This document shows, one piece after another, positions 24,801 through 36,604 of a DNA stretch of 64,000 nucleotides. A model generated the notes under the pieces. The model was not told the origin of the DNA and did not search any database. It was given only the letters and a program-made list of their open reading frames with translations. The number at the start of each line of letters is the position of its first letter. The first letter of the stretch is position 1. This DNA comes from Megaustenia siamemsis (taxonomy: Eukaryota; Mollusca; Gastropoda; Stylommatophora; Ariophantidae), in the NCBI GenBank assembly GCA_032433765.1, contig JAVIAB010000046.1, forward strand, positions 64,392,203-64,456,202, in the 5' to 3' direction. A program made the position numbers and the translations under genes.

Positions 24801-27526
24801 GCATCACACAGCTAGACACTCACAGGCATCACACAGCTAGACACTCACAGGCATCACACAGCTAGACACTCACAGGCATCACACAGCTAGACACTGACAG
24901 GCATCACACAGCTAGACACTGACTAGCATCACACAGCTAGACACTGACAGGCATCACACAGCTAGACACTCACAGGCATCACACAGCTAGACACTGACAG
25001 GCATCACACAGCTAGACACTGACAGGCATCACACAGCTAGACACTGACAGGCATCACACAGCTAGACACTGACAGGCATCACACAGCTAGACACTCACAG
25101 GCATCACACAGCTAGACACTCACAGGCATCACACAGCTAGACACTCACAGGCATCACACAGCTAGACACTGACAGGCATCACACAGCTAGACACTGACAG
25201 GCATCACACAGCTAGACACTCACAGGCATCACACAGCTAGACACTCACAGGCATCACACAGCTAGACACTCACAGGCATCACACAGCTAGACACTCACAG
25301 GCATCACACAGCTAGACACTGACAGGCATCACACAGCTAGACACTCACAGGCATCACACAGCTAGACACTGACAGGCATCACACAGCTAGACACTCACAG
25401 GCATCACACAGCTAGACACTGACAGGCATCACACAGCTAGACACTCACAGGCATCACACAGCTAGACACTGACAGGCATCACACAGCTAGACACTCACAG
25501 GCATCACACAGCTAGACACTCACAGGCATCACACAGCTAGACACTCACAGGCATCACACAGCTAGACACTGACAGGCATCACACAGCTAGACACTGACAG
25601 GCATCACACAGCTAGACACTGACAGGCATCACACAGCTAGACACTGACAGGCATCACACAGCTAGACACTGACAGGCATCACACAGCTAGACACTGACAG
25701 GCATCACACAGCTAGACACTGACAGGCATCACACAGCTAGACACTGACAAGCATCACACAGCTAGACACTGACAGGCATCACACAGCTAGACACTGACTA
25801 GCATCACACAGCTAGACACTGACAGGCATCACACAGCTAGACACTCACAGGCATCACACAGCTAGACACTGACAGGCATCACACAGCTAGACACTCACAG
25901 GCATCACACAGCTAGACACTGACAAGCATCACACAGCTAGACACTGACAGGCATCACACAGCTAGACACTGACAGGCATCACACAGCTAGACACTGACAG
26001 ACATCACACAGCTAGACACTGACAGGCATCACACAGCTAGACACTGACAGGCATCACACAGCTAGACACTGACAGGCATCACACAGCTAGACACTCACAG
26101 GCATCACACAGCTAGACACTGACAGGCATCACACAGCTAGACACTGACAGGCATCACACAGCTAGACACTGACAGGCATCACACAGCTAGACACTGACAG
26201 GCATCACACAGCTAGACACTCACAGGCATCACACAGCTAGACACTGACAGGCATCACACAGCTAGACACTCACAGGCATCACACAGCTAGACACTGACTA
26301 GCATCACACAGCTAGACACTCACAGGCATCACACAGCTAGACACTGACAGGCATCACACAGCTAGACACTGACAGGCATCACACAGCTAGACACTGACAG
26401 GCATCACACAGCTAGACACTGACAGGCATCACACAGCTAGACACTGACAGGCATCACACAGCTAGACACTCACAGGCATCACACAGCTAGACACTCACAG
26501 GCATCACACAGCTAGACACTGACAGGCATCACACAGCTAGACACTCACAGGCATCACACAGCTAGACACTGACAGGCATCACACAGCTAGACACTCACAG
26601 GCATCACACAGCTAGACACTCACAGGCATCACACAGCTAGACACTCACAGGCATCACACAGCTAGACACTCACAGGCATCACACAGCTAGACACTGACAG
26701 GCATCACACAGCTAGACACTGACAGGCATCACACAGCTAGACACTGACAGGCATCACACAGCTAGACACTCACAGGCATCACACAGCTAGACACTGACAG
26801 GCATCACACAGCTAGACACTGACAGGCATCACACAGCTAGACACTGACAGGCATCACACAGCTAGACACTCACAGGCATCACACAGCTAGACACTGACAG
26901 GCATCACACAGCTAGACACTGACAGGCATCACACAGCTAGACACTCACAGGCATCACACAGCTAGACACTCACAGGTATCACACAGCCTGACACTCACAG
27001 GCATCACACAGCTAGACACTGACAGGCATCACACAGCTAGACACTGACAGGCATCACACAGCTAGACACTGACAGGCATCACACAGCTAGACACTCACAG
27101 GCATCACACAGCTAGACACTCACAGGCATCACACAGCTAGACACTCACAGGCATCACACAGCTAGACACTCACAGGCATCACACAGCTAGACACTCACAG
27201 GCATCACACAGCTAGACACTCACAGGCATCACACAGCTAGACACTCACAGGCATCACACAGCTAGACACTCACAGGCATCACACAGCTAGACACTGACAG
27301 GCATCACACAGCTAGACACTGGCAGGCATCACACAGCTAGACACTCACAGGCATCACACAGCTAGACACTCACAGGCATCACACAGCTAGACACTGACAG
27401 GCATCACACAGCTAGACACTGACAGGCATCACACAGCTAGACACTCACAGGCATCACACAGCTAGACACTCACAGGCATCACACAGCTAGACACTCACAG
27501 GCATCACACAGCTAGACACTCACAGT
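21803..27526. repeat. 25-bp tandem array, about 229 copies
   Basis: The monomer contains CATCACACAGCTAGACACT, followed by a variable GACAGG, CACAGG or GGCAGG. Copies are otherwise nearly identical over 5.7 kb; rare variants are AGCATC, GACATC, CACACAGATAG and one-base deletions. It is the most homogeneous large array in the window and fills most of the intron between 27,690 and 20,301. Confidence 0.97.
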
Positions 27527-27577
27527 AAAATATAAGAGCTAGAGAAATCTCACACTGTAGGAAGGAGACATAGTCAT

Positions 27578-27713
27578 GAGGACAGACACAACACAAACTC
27601 ACAACAATGAACAAAACTCACATGAGGGGAGTGAGACAAAGCCATGAGGACAGACACAACACAAACTCACAACAATGAACAAAACTCACATGAGGGGAGT
27701 GAGACGAAGTCAC
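27578..27713. repeat. 68-bp tandem duplication across an exon border
   Basis: Two copies (27,578-27,645 and 27,646-27,713) of a unit starting GAGGACAGACACAACAC and containing CTCACATGAGGGGAGTGAGA. The second copy includes the last 24 nt of the 27,690 exon and its GTGAGT donor, so the first copy is a duplicate exon end with an identical donor at about 27,621. Confidence 0.92.
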
Positions 27714-27827
27714 GAGGACAGCCCCCAGTAGCTGGGACAGTCACAGACGTTGTGATGGTGGATCCACCCACTGGCATCTTGCAGATATATCCCAGGCTCG
27801 TCTGACATTGATTGTCATTCCAACTTC
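27690..27827 (-). CDS. Exon joining end of CTLD-B, linker and start of CTLD-C
   Basis: This 138-nt exon (phase 1 in and out) encodes SWNDNQCQTSLGYICKMP (WND motif and closing Cys pair of CTLD-B), the Thr-rich linker STITTSVTVPATGG, then CPRDFVSLPS, the first strand of CTLD-C. The donor was placed at CTCAT|GTGAGT because it gives the phase needed by 20,301 and a normal spacing between the first and second Cys of CTLD-C. A weaker GT 30 nt earlier would make that spacing too short. The last about 24 nt and the donor are repeated once more 68 bp into the intron. Confidence 0.88.
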
Positions 27828-27949
27828 CTGCAGATGTGTACAACATTGTACAATTTGTACATAATTACATGAAACAACACTTTTTGTCGTTGTTGATATG
27901 ATGATAGCGTACTTTGTTAGATAAATGTCATGTTAATTTGGAAGATGAC

Positions 27950-28215
27950 ATCAGATGACACTATTTGTACAAAGTTTCATTAAATGACACTATTTGTAAA
28001 AAATTACTTTAAATGACATTATTTGTATAACGTTACATTAAATGACACTATTTGTACAAAGTTACATTAAAATGCACTATTTATATAAAGTTACATTAAA
28101 TGACACTATTTGAACAAAAATACATTAAATAACACTATTTGTACATCGTTACATTAAATGACACTATTTTTTAAAAATACATTAAATGACACTATTTGTA
28201 CAACGGTACATTAAG
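27950..28215. repeat. Degenerate 29-bp repeat, about 9 copies
   Basis: The unit contains ACATTAAATGACACTATTTG with a variable TACAAAGTT/TATAACGTT tail. Much more diverged than the other arrays, so probably older. Confidence 0.85.
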
Positions 28216-28339
28216 GTTTCCTTAGATAACACTGTACAAGATAACAAAAGCTGACACAATTTGTACTTTGTTACATCACATCACTTGTACAAGATGAACT
28301 TACATGGTACAACTTGTATATTCATTGTGCCATACCGGT

Positions 28340-28960
28340 TGTTGTAGGCGATCATGTCCCTGAACAATATTTTATCCACAGTGCATCGTATCAGTTCTGT
28401 TGTTGACTGTTTGCCATGCCATGACACCAAGCTATCCAGTATTTTCTCTCTTTGTCACCTGCGATCTTTCTTTCCCTCTATTTTGCCAGTTGTAACCAAG
28501 TATTCCAACTTTCTTCTTCTCATGATGTGCCCAAAAAATGTTGATTGCTTCTTTTGGATGTTTTTGTAAGAGCTCCTTTTTTGTGTTGGCCTCTTTGAGA
28601 ACTTCCTCATTGGTCTTTTTAGCTGTCCAGGGAACTTTCAACATTCTTCTGAGAAATCTCATCTCTGTGGCCTCTAATCGTCTTTTCATTTAATTTTTTT
28701 TTTTTTGGTCTACTATCCATGATTTACATCCATATGTCAGAATTGGCTCCATATAGCACCGATGAACTCTCTTTCTCACTTCTATTGACATAGATTTGTT
28801 CCATAAGATATGTTTCATTTTCTGAAATGCTATTTTGGCCTGAGCTGTTCTGCGTTTTATTTCTGTGGTGCATCTCCCATCTGATGTTATTATTGTGCCC
28901 AAGTATTTGAAACGTTGCACTTGTTTCAGATTTGTCCTGTTTATGTTTGTGTTGAATGAC
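28340..28960 (-). mobile_element. Non-LTR retrotransposon RT C-terminal fragment
   Basis: The minus strand reads QRFKYLGTIITSDGRCTTEI, MSIEVRKRVHRCYMEPILTYG and, across a small frameshift in a poly-A run (28,690-28,705), IEATEMRFLRRMLKVPW-like sequence and TAKKTNEEVLKEA. It is the most complete copy of the family also seen at 10.34k and 36.44k. Confidence 0.85.
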
Positions 28961-29005
28961 GGTGATGATTGTTGTACAATATTACAAAAATGAAAAGCCC
29001 ATGTT

Positions 29006-29009
29006 AATT

Positions 29010-29049
<40 letters not shown>

Positions 29050-29068
29050 ACAACAACAACAACAACCT
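29006..29068. repeat. CAA microsatellite
   Basis: About 20 CAA units with one interruption. Confidence 0.95.
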
Positions 29069-29477
29069 TAGGCATGGGTTGCCCAAGGAGCCTTTTTCTC
29101 TTTAAATTGAAATCTGACTGAATCACACAGCCAATCTTCTATTTGTTTATTTTGTTGATCTCTTCAACCATGTTAGGTCCAACTTTCGTAAGAGCATTAG
29201 AGAGAGAGCGGCATAGAACTCTCAAACCTTCAACCAAATATGACTTTCAAATGGACATCCTTGATCAAACCATGAATGACGTCATAGAATCGAAGAAGTT
29301 AAAACAAGGGCGAGGACAAGCTATGACCTTTGTTGAAAGCCAATGTGGCAATAGTGGTATTTTAGCTGTCAGTTTGTTACCAAGCATCTCACAGTGGCAC
29401 TGGCATAAAACATGAGCTCAATTTACGGTCACAGATCTCAATCAAAACTGGCGGTTTTTCTAGAAATCTGCGTTAAT
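29069..29477. other. Unassigned unique sequence
   Basis: About 410 bp between the CAA repeat and the 39-bp array. A plus-strand frame of 90 codons (29,143-29,415) is open, but I recognise no domain in it and see no splice or promoter context. No repeat structure is visible. Confidence 0.4.
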
Positions 29478-31347
29478 AATTGAGGCACAAAGGACACTTA
29501 CTGTATCAATGTGATAACTGAGGCACACTAGACACTTATTGTATCAATGTGACAACTGAGGCACAATAGACACTTATTGTATCTAATGTGATAACTGAGG
29601 CACACTAGACACTTATTGTATCAATGTGATGACTCAGACAGAAAGGACACTTATTGTATCTAATGTGATGACTCAGACAGAAAGGACACTTATTGTATCT
29701 AATGTGATGACTCAGACAGAAAGGACACTTATTGTATCTAATGTGATAACTGAGGCACAATAGACACTTATTGTATCAATGTGATAACTGAGGCACAAAG
29801 GACACTTACTGTATCTAATGTGATGACTGAGAAACAAAGGACACTTACTGTATCTAATGTGACTCGGACACAAAGGACACTTATTGTATCTAATGTGATG
29901 ACTCAGACACAAAGGACACTTATTGTATCTAATGTGATGACTCAGACACAAAGGACACTTACTGTATCAAATGTGATTCAGACACAAAGGACACTTACTG
30001 TATCTAATGTGATGACTGAGAAACAAAGGACACTTACTGTATCTAATGTGATGACTGAGACACAAAAGACACTTACTGTATCTAATGTGATGACTGAGAC
30101 ACAAAAGACACTTACTGTATCTAATGTGATGACTGAGACACAAAGGACACTTACTGTATCTAATGTGATGACTGAGACACAAAGGACACTTACTGTATCT
30201 AATGTGATGACTGAGACACAAAGGACACTTACTGTATCTAATGTGATGACTGAGACACAAAGGGCACTTACTGTATCTAATGTGATGACTGAGACACAAA
30301 GGACACTTACTGTATCTAATGTGATGACTCAGACACAAAAGACACTTACTGTATCTAATGTGATGACTGAGACACAAAGGACACTTACTGTATCTAATGT
30401 GATGACTGAGACACAAAGGACACTTACTGTATCTAATGTGATGACTGAGACACAAAGGACACTTACTGTATCTAATGTGATGATTGAGACACAAAAGACA
30501 CTTACTGTATCTAATGTGATGACTGAGAAACAAAGGACACTTACTGTATCTAATGTGATGACTGAGACACAAAAGACACTTACTGTATCTAATGTGATGA
30601 CTGAGACACAAAGGACACTTACTGTATCTAATGTGATGACTCAGACACAAAGGACACTTACTGTATCTAATGTGATGACTCAGACACAAAGGACACTTAC
30701 TGTATCTAATGAGATGACTGAGACACAAAGGACAATTACTGTATCTAATGTGACTCGGACACAAAGGACACTTACTGTATCTAATGTGATGACTCAGACA
30801 CAAAGGACACTTACTGTATCTAATGTGATGACTCAGACACAAAGGACACTTACTGTATCTAATTGATGACTCAGACACAAAGGACACTTACTGTATCTAA
30901 TTTGACTCAGACACAAAGGACACTTACTGTATCTAATGTGATGACTCAGACACAAAGGACACTTACTGTATCTAATTTGACTGAGACACAAAGGACACTT
31001 ACTGTATCTAATGTGATGACTGAGACACAAAGGACACTTACTGTATCTAATTTGACTCAGACACAAAGGACACTTACTGTATCTAATGTGATGACTCAGA
31101 CACAAAGGACAATTACTGTATCTAATGTGATGACTCAGACACAAAGGACAATTACTGTATCTAATGTGATGACTGAGACACAAAGGACACTTACTGTATC
31201 TAATTTGACTCAGACACAAAGGACACTTACTGTATCTAATGTGATGACTCAGACACAAAGGACAATTACTGTATCTAATGTGATGACTGAGACACAAAGG
31301 ACACTTACTATATCTAATGTGATGACTCAGATACAAAGGACACCTAC
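29478..31347. repeat. 39-bp tandem array, about 48 copies, starting at a splice donor
   Basis: On the minus strand each unit starts GTAAGTGTCCTTTGTGTC and contains CATCACATTAGATACA. The first unit begins exactly at the donor GT of the 31,348 exon (GTAGGTGTCCTTTGTATC). Units with and without the ATGATG step (39 versus 35 bp) and GAGACA/CAGACA variants occur. Confidence 0.95.
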
Positions 31348-31445
31348 CGTCTGACCTGATCTCTACACAGTCCTCACCGCCATAGCTGTCATCCGGCTCA
31401 TTGAGGCCCCAGTTGACATACGAGAGAGGACTCTTATCCGTCCAC
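31348..31445 (-). CDS. CTLD-B exon: central strand and EPD loop
   Basis: This 98-nt exon (phase 2 in, phase 1 out) encodes WTDKSPLSYVNWGLNEPDD and GGEDCVEIRSDG, the 'W.d.spl.y.nW...EPd...edCvei' core of a CTLD. The sugar-site tripeptide is EPD, with Glu as in mannose-type EPN but Asp in the third place. The acceptor is TCTGTGGCCAG. The donor is GTAGGTG, and the intron's 39-bp array starts exactly at its GT. The split Gly codon at the donor joins to 27,827 and continues into SWND. Confidence 0.9.
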
Positions 31446-31560
31446 CTGGCCACAGATACAAGAAGTTGTTAGTTCAATGCCATGTCATTTGAGCCTGCTA
31501 GAGCTACTGATGTCTATGATTGTGTTACGGTCTATGTCACGTTTATGTTTTCTTATTGTC

Positions 31561-32362
31561 TGGGAAGCCATTGGCATGTGTTAGTTTGATCACAGTGAGA
31601 TGGGAAGCCATTGGCATGTGTTAGTTTGATCACAGTGAGATGGGAAGCCATTGGCATGTGTTAGTTTGATCACAGTGAGATGGGAAGCCATTGGCATGTG
31701 TTAGTTTGATCACAGTGAGATGGGACGCCATTGGCATGTGTTAGTTTGATCACAGTGAGATGGGAAGCCATTGTCATGTGTTAGTTTGATCACAGTGAGA
31801 TGGGAAGCCATTGGCATGTGTTAGTTTGATCACAGTGAGATGGGAAGCCATTGGCATGTGTTAGTTTGATCACAGTGAGATGGGAAGCCATTGGCATGTG
31901 TTAGTTTGATCACAGTGAGATGGGAAGCCATTGGCATGTGTTAGTTTGATCACAGTGAGATGAGAAGCCATTGGCATGTGTTAGTTTGATCACAGTGAGA
32001 TGGGAAGCCATTGGCATGTGTTAGTTTGATCACAGTGAGATGGGAAGCCATTGGCATGTGTTAGTTTGATCACAATGAGATGGGAAGCCATTGGCATGTG
32101 TTAGTTTGATCACAGTGAGATGGGAAGTCATTGGCATGTGTTAGTTTGATCACAATGAGATGTGAAGCCATTGGCATGTGTTAGTTTGATCACAGTGAGA
32201 TGTGAAGTCATTGGCATGTGTTAGTTTGATCACAGTGAGATGGGAAGCCATTGGCATGTGTTAGTTTGATCACAGTGAGATGGGAAGCCATTGGCATGTG
32301 TTAGTTTGATCACAGTGAGATATGAAGTCATTGGCATGTGTTAGTTTGATCAAAGTGAGATG
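31561..32362. repeat. 40-bp tandem array, 20 copies
   Basis: The unit contains AGCCATTGGCATGTGTTAG and TTTGATCACAGTGAGATGGG. The period is exactly 40 bp throughout, with no indels and few substitutions. Confidence 0.97.
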
Positions 32363-32439
32363 TCACGTGACCATGATGGCTTCCATGACTGTCTGAGACC
32401 TCAGGAATGTAACACCGACAAGGTTTCTGTCAAATACCA

Positions 32440-34062
32440 ACCCATGTCTCAACATAAACACTCAACCATATACCAACCCATATGTCTCAACATAAAAACT
32501 CGACCATATAGCAACCCATATGTCTCAACATAAACACTCAACCATATAGCAACCCATATGTCTCAACATAAACACTCGACCATATAGCAACCCATATGTC
32601 TCAACATAAACACTCACCATATAGCAACCCATATGTCTCAACATAAACACTCACCATATAGCAACCCATATGCCTCAACATAAACACTCAACCATATAGC
32701 AACCAATATGTCTCAACATAAAGACTCAACCATATAGCACCTATATGTCTCAACATAAACACTCAACTATATAGCAACCCATATGTCTCAACATAAACAC
32801 TCAACCATATAGCAACCCATATGTCTCAACATAAACACTCAACCATATAGCAAATATTATGTCTCAACATAAACACTCAACCATATAGCAACCCATATGT
32901 CTCAACATAAACACTCAACCATATACCAACCCATATGACTTAACACAAACACTCAACCATATAGCAAGCCATATGTCTCAACACAAATAAAACTCAACCA
33001 TATACCAACCCATATGTCTCAACACAAGTGAACACTAATCAATATACCAATGCATATGTCTCAACACAAACACTCAACCATATACCAACCCATATGTCTC
33101 AACACAAACACTCAACCATATACCAACCCATATGTCTCAACACAAACACTCAACCATATACCAACCCATATGTCTCAACACAAACACTCAACCATATACC
33201 AACCCATATATATCAACATTAATAAATACTCAACCACATACAAACCCATATGTCTCAACACAAACACTCAACCATATACCAACCCATATGTCTCAACACA
33301 AACACTCAACCATATACCAACCCATATGTCTCAACACAAACACTCAACCATATACCAACCCATATGTCTCAACACAAACACTCAACCATATACCAACCTA
33401 TATATATCAACATTAATAAATACTCAACCACATACAAACCCATATGTCTCAACACAAACACTCAACAATATACCAACCCGTATGTCTCAACACAAACACT
33501 CTACCATATACCTACCAATATGTCTCAACACAAACACTCAACAATATACCAACCCATATATCTCAACACTAACACTCAACCATATACCAACCCATATGTC
33601 TCAACACAAACACTCTACCATATAGCAACCCATATGTCTCAACACAAACACTCAACCATATACCAATCCATATGTCTCAACACAAACACTCAACCATATA
33701 GCAACCCATATGTCTCAACACAAGCACTCAACCATATACCAACCCATATGTCTCAACACAAACACTCAACCATATACCAACCCATATGTCTCAACACAAA
33801 CACTCAACCATATACCAACCCATATGTCTCAACACAAACACTCAACCATATACCAACCCATATGTATCAACACAAACACTCAACCATATACCAACCCATA
33901 TATATCAACATTAATAAATACTCAACCACATACAAACCCATATGTCTCAACACAAACACTCAACCATATACCAACCCATATGTCTCAACACAAACACTCA
34001 ACCATATACCAACCCATATGTCTCAACACAAACACTCAACCATATACCAACCCATATGTTTC
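32440..34062. repeat. 38-bp tandem array, about 42 copies, spanning a splice donor
   Basis: The unit contains CTCAACCATATACCAACCC and ATATGTCTCAACACAAACA. A composite block with TATATATCAACATTAATAAA occurs three times (33,207, 33,401, 33,899). Copies before about 32,930 use CATAAACAC and ATAGC, later ones CACAAACAC and ATACC. The final copy reaches into the 34,052 exon. Confidence 0.95.
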
Positions 34063-34116
34063 CAAATCCAAGTCATTGAGTCCAATCCAGAAAGAATCCA
34101 TCCCACTCTTGCTGAT
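34052..34116 (-). CDS. CTLD-B exon: WIGL motif
   Basis: This 65-nt exon (phase 0 in, phase 2 out) follows a GATTCCTCAG acceptor. It encodes ISKSGMDS and then FWIGLNDLDLETYG, containing the WIGL signature of C-type lectin domains. I looked for it because the flanking exons left a gap of about 20 codons between them, and its phases fit both. The donor is placed at GG|GTTGGT because only this gives phase 2 and restores 'YGW' with the next exon; a second GT four bases on would break the frame. The donor lies inside the outermost monomer of the 38-bp array that fills the downstream intron. Confidence 0.82.
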
Positions 34117-34302
34117 CTGAGGAATCAATCAACAACATTTGTACTCTTATTGTCTCATCTTCCTCTAATTTCCTCCATTACCTAACGATCATCTTCTTTC
34201 ATTTCAGAGACTCGATTAGGGGCGACCCTAGGCGAAGAAACCATCCATGAATTTTGTAGAATCTTGTGGCGTTATAATACAAAAGTTATTCTGTGTAGGC
34301 CT

Positions 34303-35243
34303 ACAATGGAATGAATTCAAGACTAATATATAGATAAGAGAAATGGTCATGCAACCAACGATCTCATCTACAATGGAATGAATTCAAGACTAATATAGAG
34401 ATAAGAGAAATGGTCATGCAACCAACGATCTCATCTACAATGGAATGAATTCAAGACTAATATAGAGATAAGAGAAATGGTCATGCAACCAACGATCTCA
34501 TCTACAATGGAATGAATTCAAGACTAATATAGAGATAAGAGAAATGGTCATGCAACCAACGATCTCCTCTATAATGGAATGAATTCAAGACTAATATAGA
34601 GATAAGAGAAATGGTCATGCAACCAACGATCTCATCTATAATGGAATGAATTCAAGACTAATATAGAGATAAGAGAAATGGTCATGCAACCAACGATTTC
34701 ATCTATAATGGAATGAATTCAAGACTAATATAGAGATAAGAGAAATGGTCATGCAACCAACGATCTCATCTACAATGGAATGAATTCAAGACTAATATAG
34801 AGATAAGAGAAATGGTCATGCAACCAACGATCTCATCTATAATGGAATGAATTCAAGACTAATATAGAGATAAGAGAAATGGTCATACAACCAACGATCT
34901 CATCTACAATGGAATGAATTCAAGACTAATATAGAGATAAGAGAAATGGTCATGCAACCAACGATCTCATCTACAATGGAATGAATTCAAGACTAATATA
35001 GAGATAAGAGAAATGGTCATGAAACCGATCTCATCTATAATGGAATGAATTCAAGACTAATATAGAGATAAGAGAAATGGTCATGCAACCAACGATCTCA
35101 TCTACAATGGAATGAATTCAAGATTAATATAGAGATAAGAGAAATGGTCATGCAACCAACGATCTCATCTACAATGGAATGAATTCAAGATTAATATAGA
35201 GATAAGAGAAATGGTCATGCAACCAACGATCTCATCTACAATT
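34303..35243. repeat. 67-bp tandem array, 14 copies, from retrotransposon coding sequence
   Basis: The unit contains TGGAATGAATTCAAGACTAA and AAATGGTCATGCAACCAACG. It aligns with 6,058-6,125 of the element at 5,680 (TGGGGTGAGTTCAAGGCTAG, AGAGAAATGATAAAGCTTCC). Copies are almost identical. Confidence 0.95.
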
Positions 35244-35325
35244 AGGAAGAGAAGATGGACATATATCAGACATGTGTTGAGAAGAGACAACAAGAGAATT
35301 CCAAAACAGGCTCTTCTATGGGAAA

Positions 35326-35842
35326 CTTTTCCTGTATCCTGATGTCCTGTATCCTTTTTTCCTGTATCCTGATGTCCTGTATCCTGATGTCCTGTATCCT
35401 TTTTCCTGTATCCTGATGTCCTGTATCCTGATGTCCTGTATCCTTTTTTCCTGTATCCTGATGTCCTGTATCCTGATGTCCTGTATCCTTTTTTCCTGTA
35501 TCCTGATGTCCTGTATCCTTTTTTCCTGTATCCCGATGTCCTGTATCCTGATGTCCTGTATCATTTTTTCCTGTATCCCGATGTCCTGTATCCTGATGTC
35601 CTGTATCATTTTTTCCTGTATCCTGATGCCCTGTATCCGTTTTTCCTGTATCCTGATGTCCTGTATCATTTTTTCCTGTATCCCGATGTCCTGTATCCTG
35701 ATGTCCTGTATCATTTTTTCCTGTATCCGTTTTTCCTGTATCCTGATGTCCTGTATCATTTTTTCCTGTATCCCGATGTCCTGTATCCTGATGTCCTGTA
35801 TCATTTTTTCCTGTATCCGTTTTTCCTGTATCCTGATAAGGA
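35326..35842. repeat. 15-bp tandem array, about 34 copies
   Basis: The unit is TCCTGTATCCTGATG with an interspersed TCCTGTATC(C/A)TTTTT form; the two forms alternate in longer blocks. It interrupts the retrotransposon between the RRDNK...LLWE and GRPR blocks. Confidence 0.95.
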
Positions 35843-36085
35843 AGACCTAGAGGGAAGCTAAAACACTGCGGAAGCCAACTGAGAGTATTACACGACAGGC
35901 TTCTTTTGGAATCCTCAGGGGAAGAGACAAAGAGGAAGACCAAAATATTATTGGATAAGACAGATGCAAGACGATGAAGATGATGGGGACGACATGGGAT
36001 GATCTTAAAAGAATGGCAAGAAACAGAAGGGTTTGGAAAGAGTTTGTTGAAGACCTATGCTCCACAGGGAGCTGAAAGGAAGAAT

Positions 36086-36438
36086 AGAGACGAAGCTTCC
36101 TATTTGTTGTCTCTGTATGTAAGAGTTCAGTATTGGCTCAAATCTGTTGCTTTCATGTCAGTTGTCATTTCTCTGTCACGTTACTACATTCAGTACCCGC
36201 TACAACTGTCTGTTCGTGTCAGTGTGAGGCAGGAGAAGACCACTCTACAGAACCCTACCACAGAGAGGTGATCATTAAAGAACACAAACTAATTGTATGT
36301 CAAAGTAAGGCAGTGTGAGGCAGGAGAAGATCACGCTACAGAACCCTACCACAGAGAGGTGATCATTAAAGAACACAAACTAATTGTATGTCAAATTAAC
36401 CAAACTCTAGCGGAGAGTTATACTGCCACGTCATCATC
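36086..36438. other. Unassigned sequence with a 91-bp duplication
   Basis: Two copies of a 91-bp unit starting AGTGTGAGGCAGGAGAAGA (36,221 and 36,312) with ACCACAGAGAGGTGATCATT. Otherwise I see nothing I can assign. Confidence 0.7.
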
Positions 36439-36604
36439 ATCATGTGCCATAACGATTGATGTAGGCGACTCTGTGCTTCCACGATTCTGTATCAACAGTA
36501 CATCACAGTCTGTTGTTGACTGCTTTCCATGACATGACACCAAACTATCCAGTATCTTCTCTCTTTGTCATCTGCGGTCTCTCTTTCCATCTATTTTGCC
36601 AGTT

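Larger units (their letters stand above)
34290..36085 (+). mobile_element. Non-LTR retrotransposon C-terminal region with internal array expansions
   Basis: The plus strand reads EFKT-type sequence and IREMVMQPTIS (repeated), then RKRRWTYIRHVLRRDNKRIP and KQALLWE (about 35,243-35,325), then after a second array GRPRGKLK-type, RQASFGILRGRDK and finally MARNRRVWKEFVEDLCSTGS with stop (about 36,005-36,075). The end block 'a.dR..W..fv.dLC..G*' is diagnostic of this class. The reading frame is broken repeatedly. It is homologous to the element at 5,680-10,175. Confidence 0.78.

Noticed and set aside
21803..27526. CRISPR-like regular short repeats
   Set aside because: Units are contiguous with no unique spacers, and the setting is an intron of an animal gene.
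29143..29415. 90-codon plus-strand frame
   Set aside because: No domain, no similar sequence elsewhere in the window, no splice or promoter context. Left as unassigned sequence.
29781..31453. Repeat-coded frames on both strands around 29.8-31.4k
   Set aside because: By-products of the 39-bp array. Only the outermost part of the minus-strand frame (31,348-31,445) is a real exon.
34046..34052. Alternative donor TTG|GTATAT for the WIGL exon
   Set aside because: It looks slightly better as a donor but gives phase 0, which would put the following exon out of frame and destroy the WTDK...NWG match.
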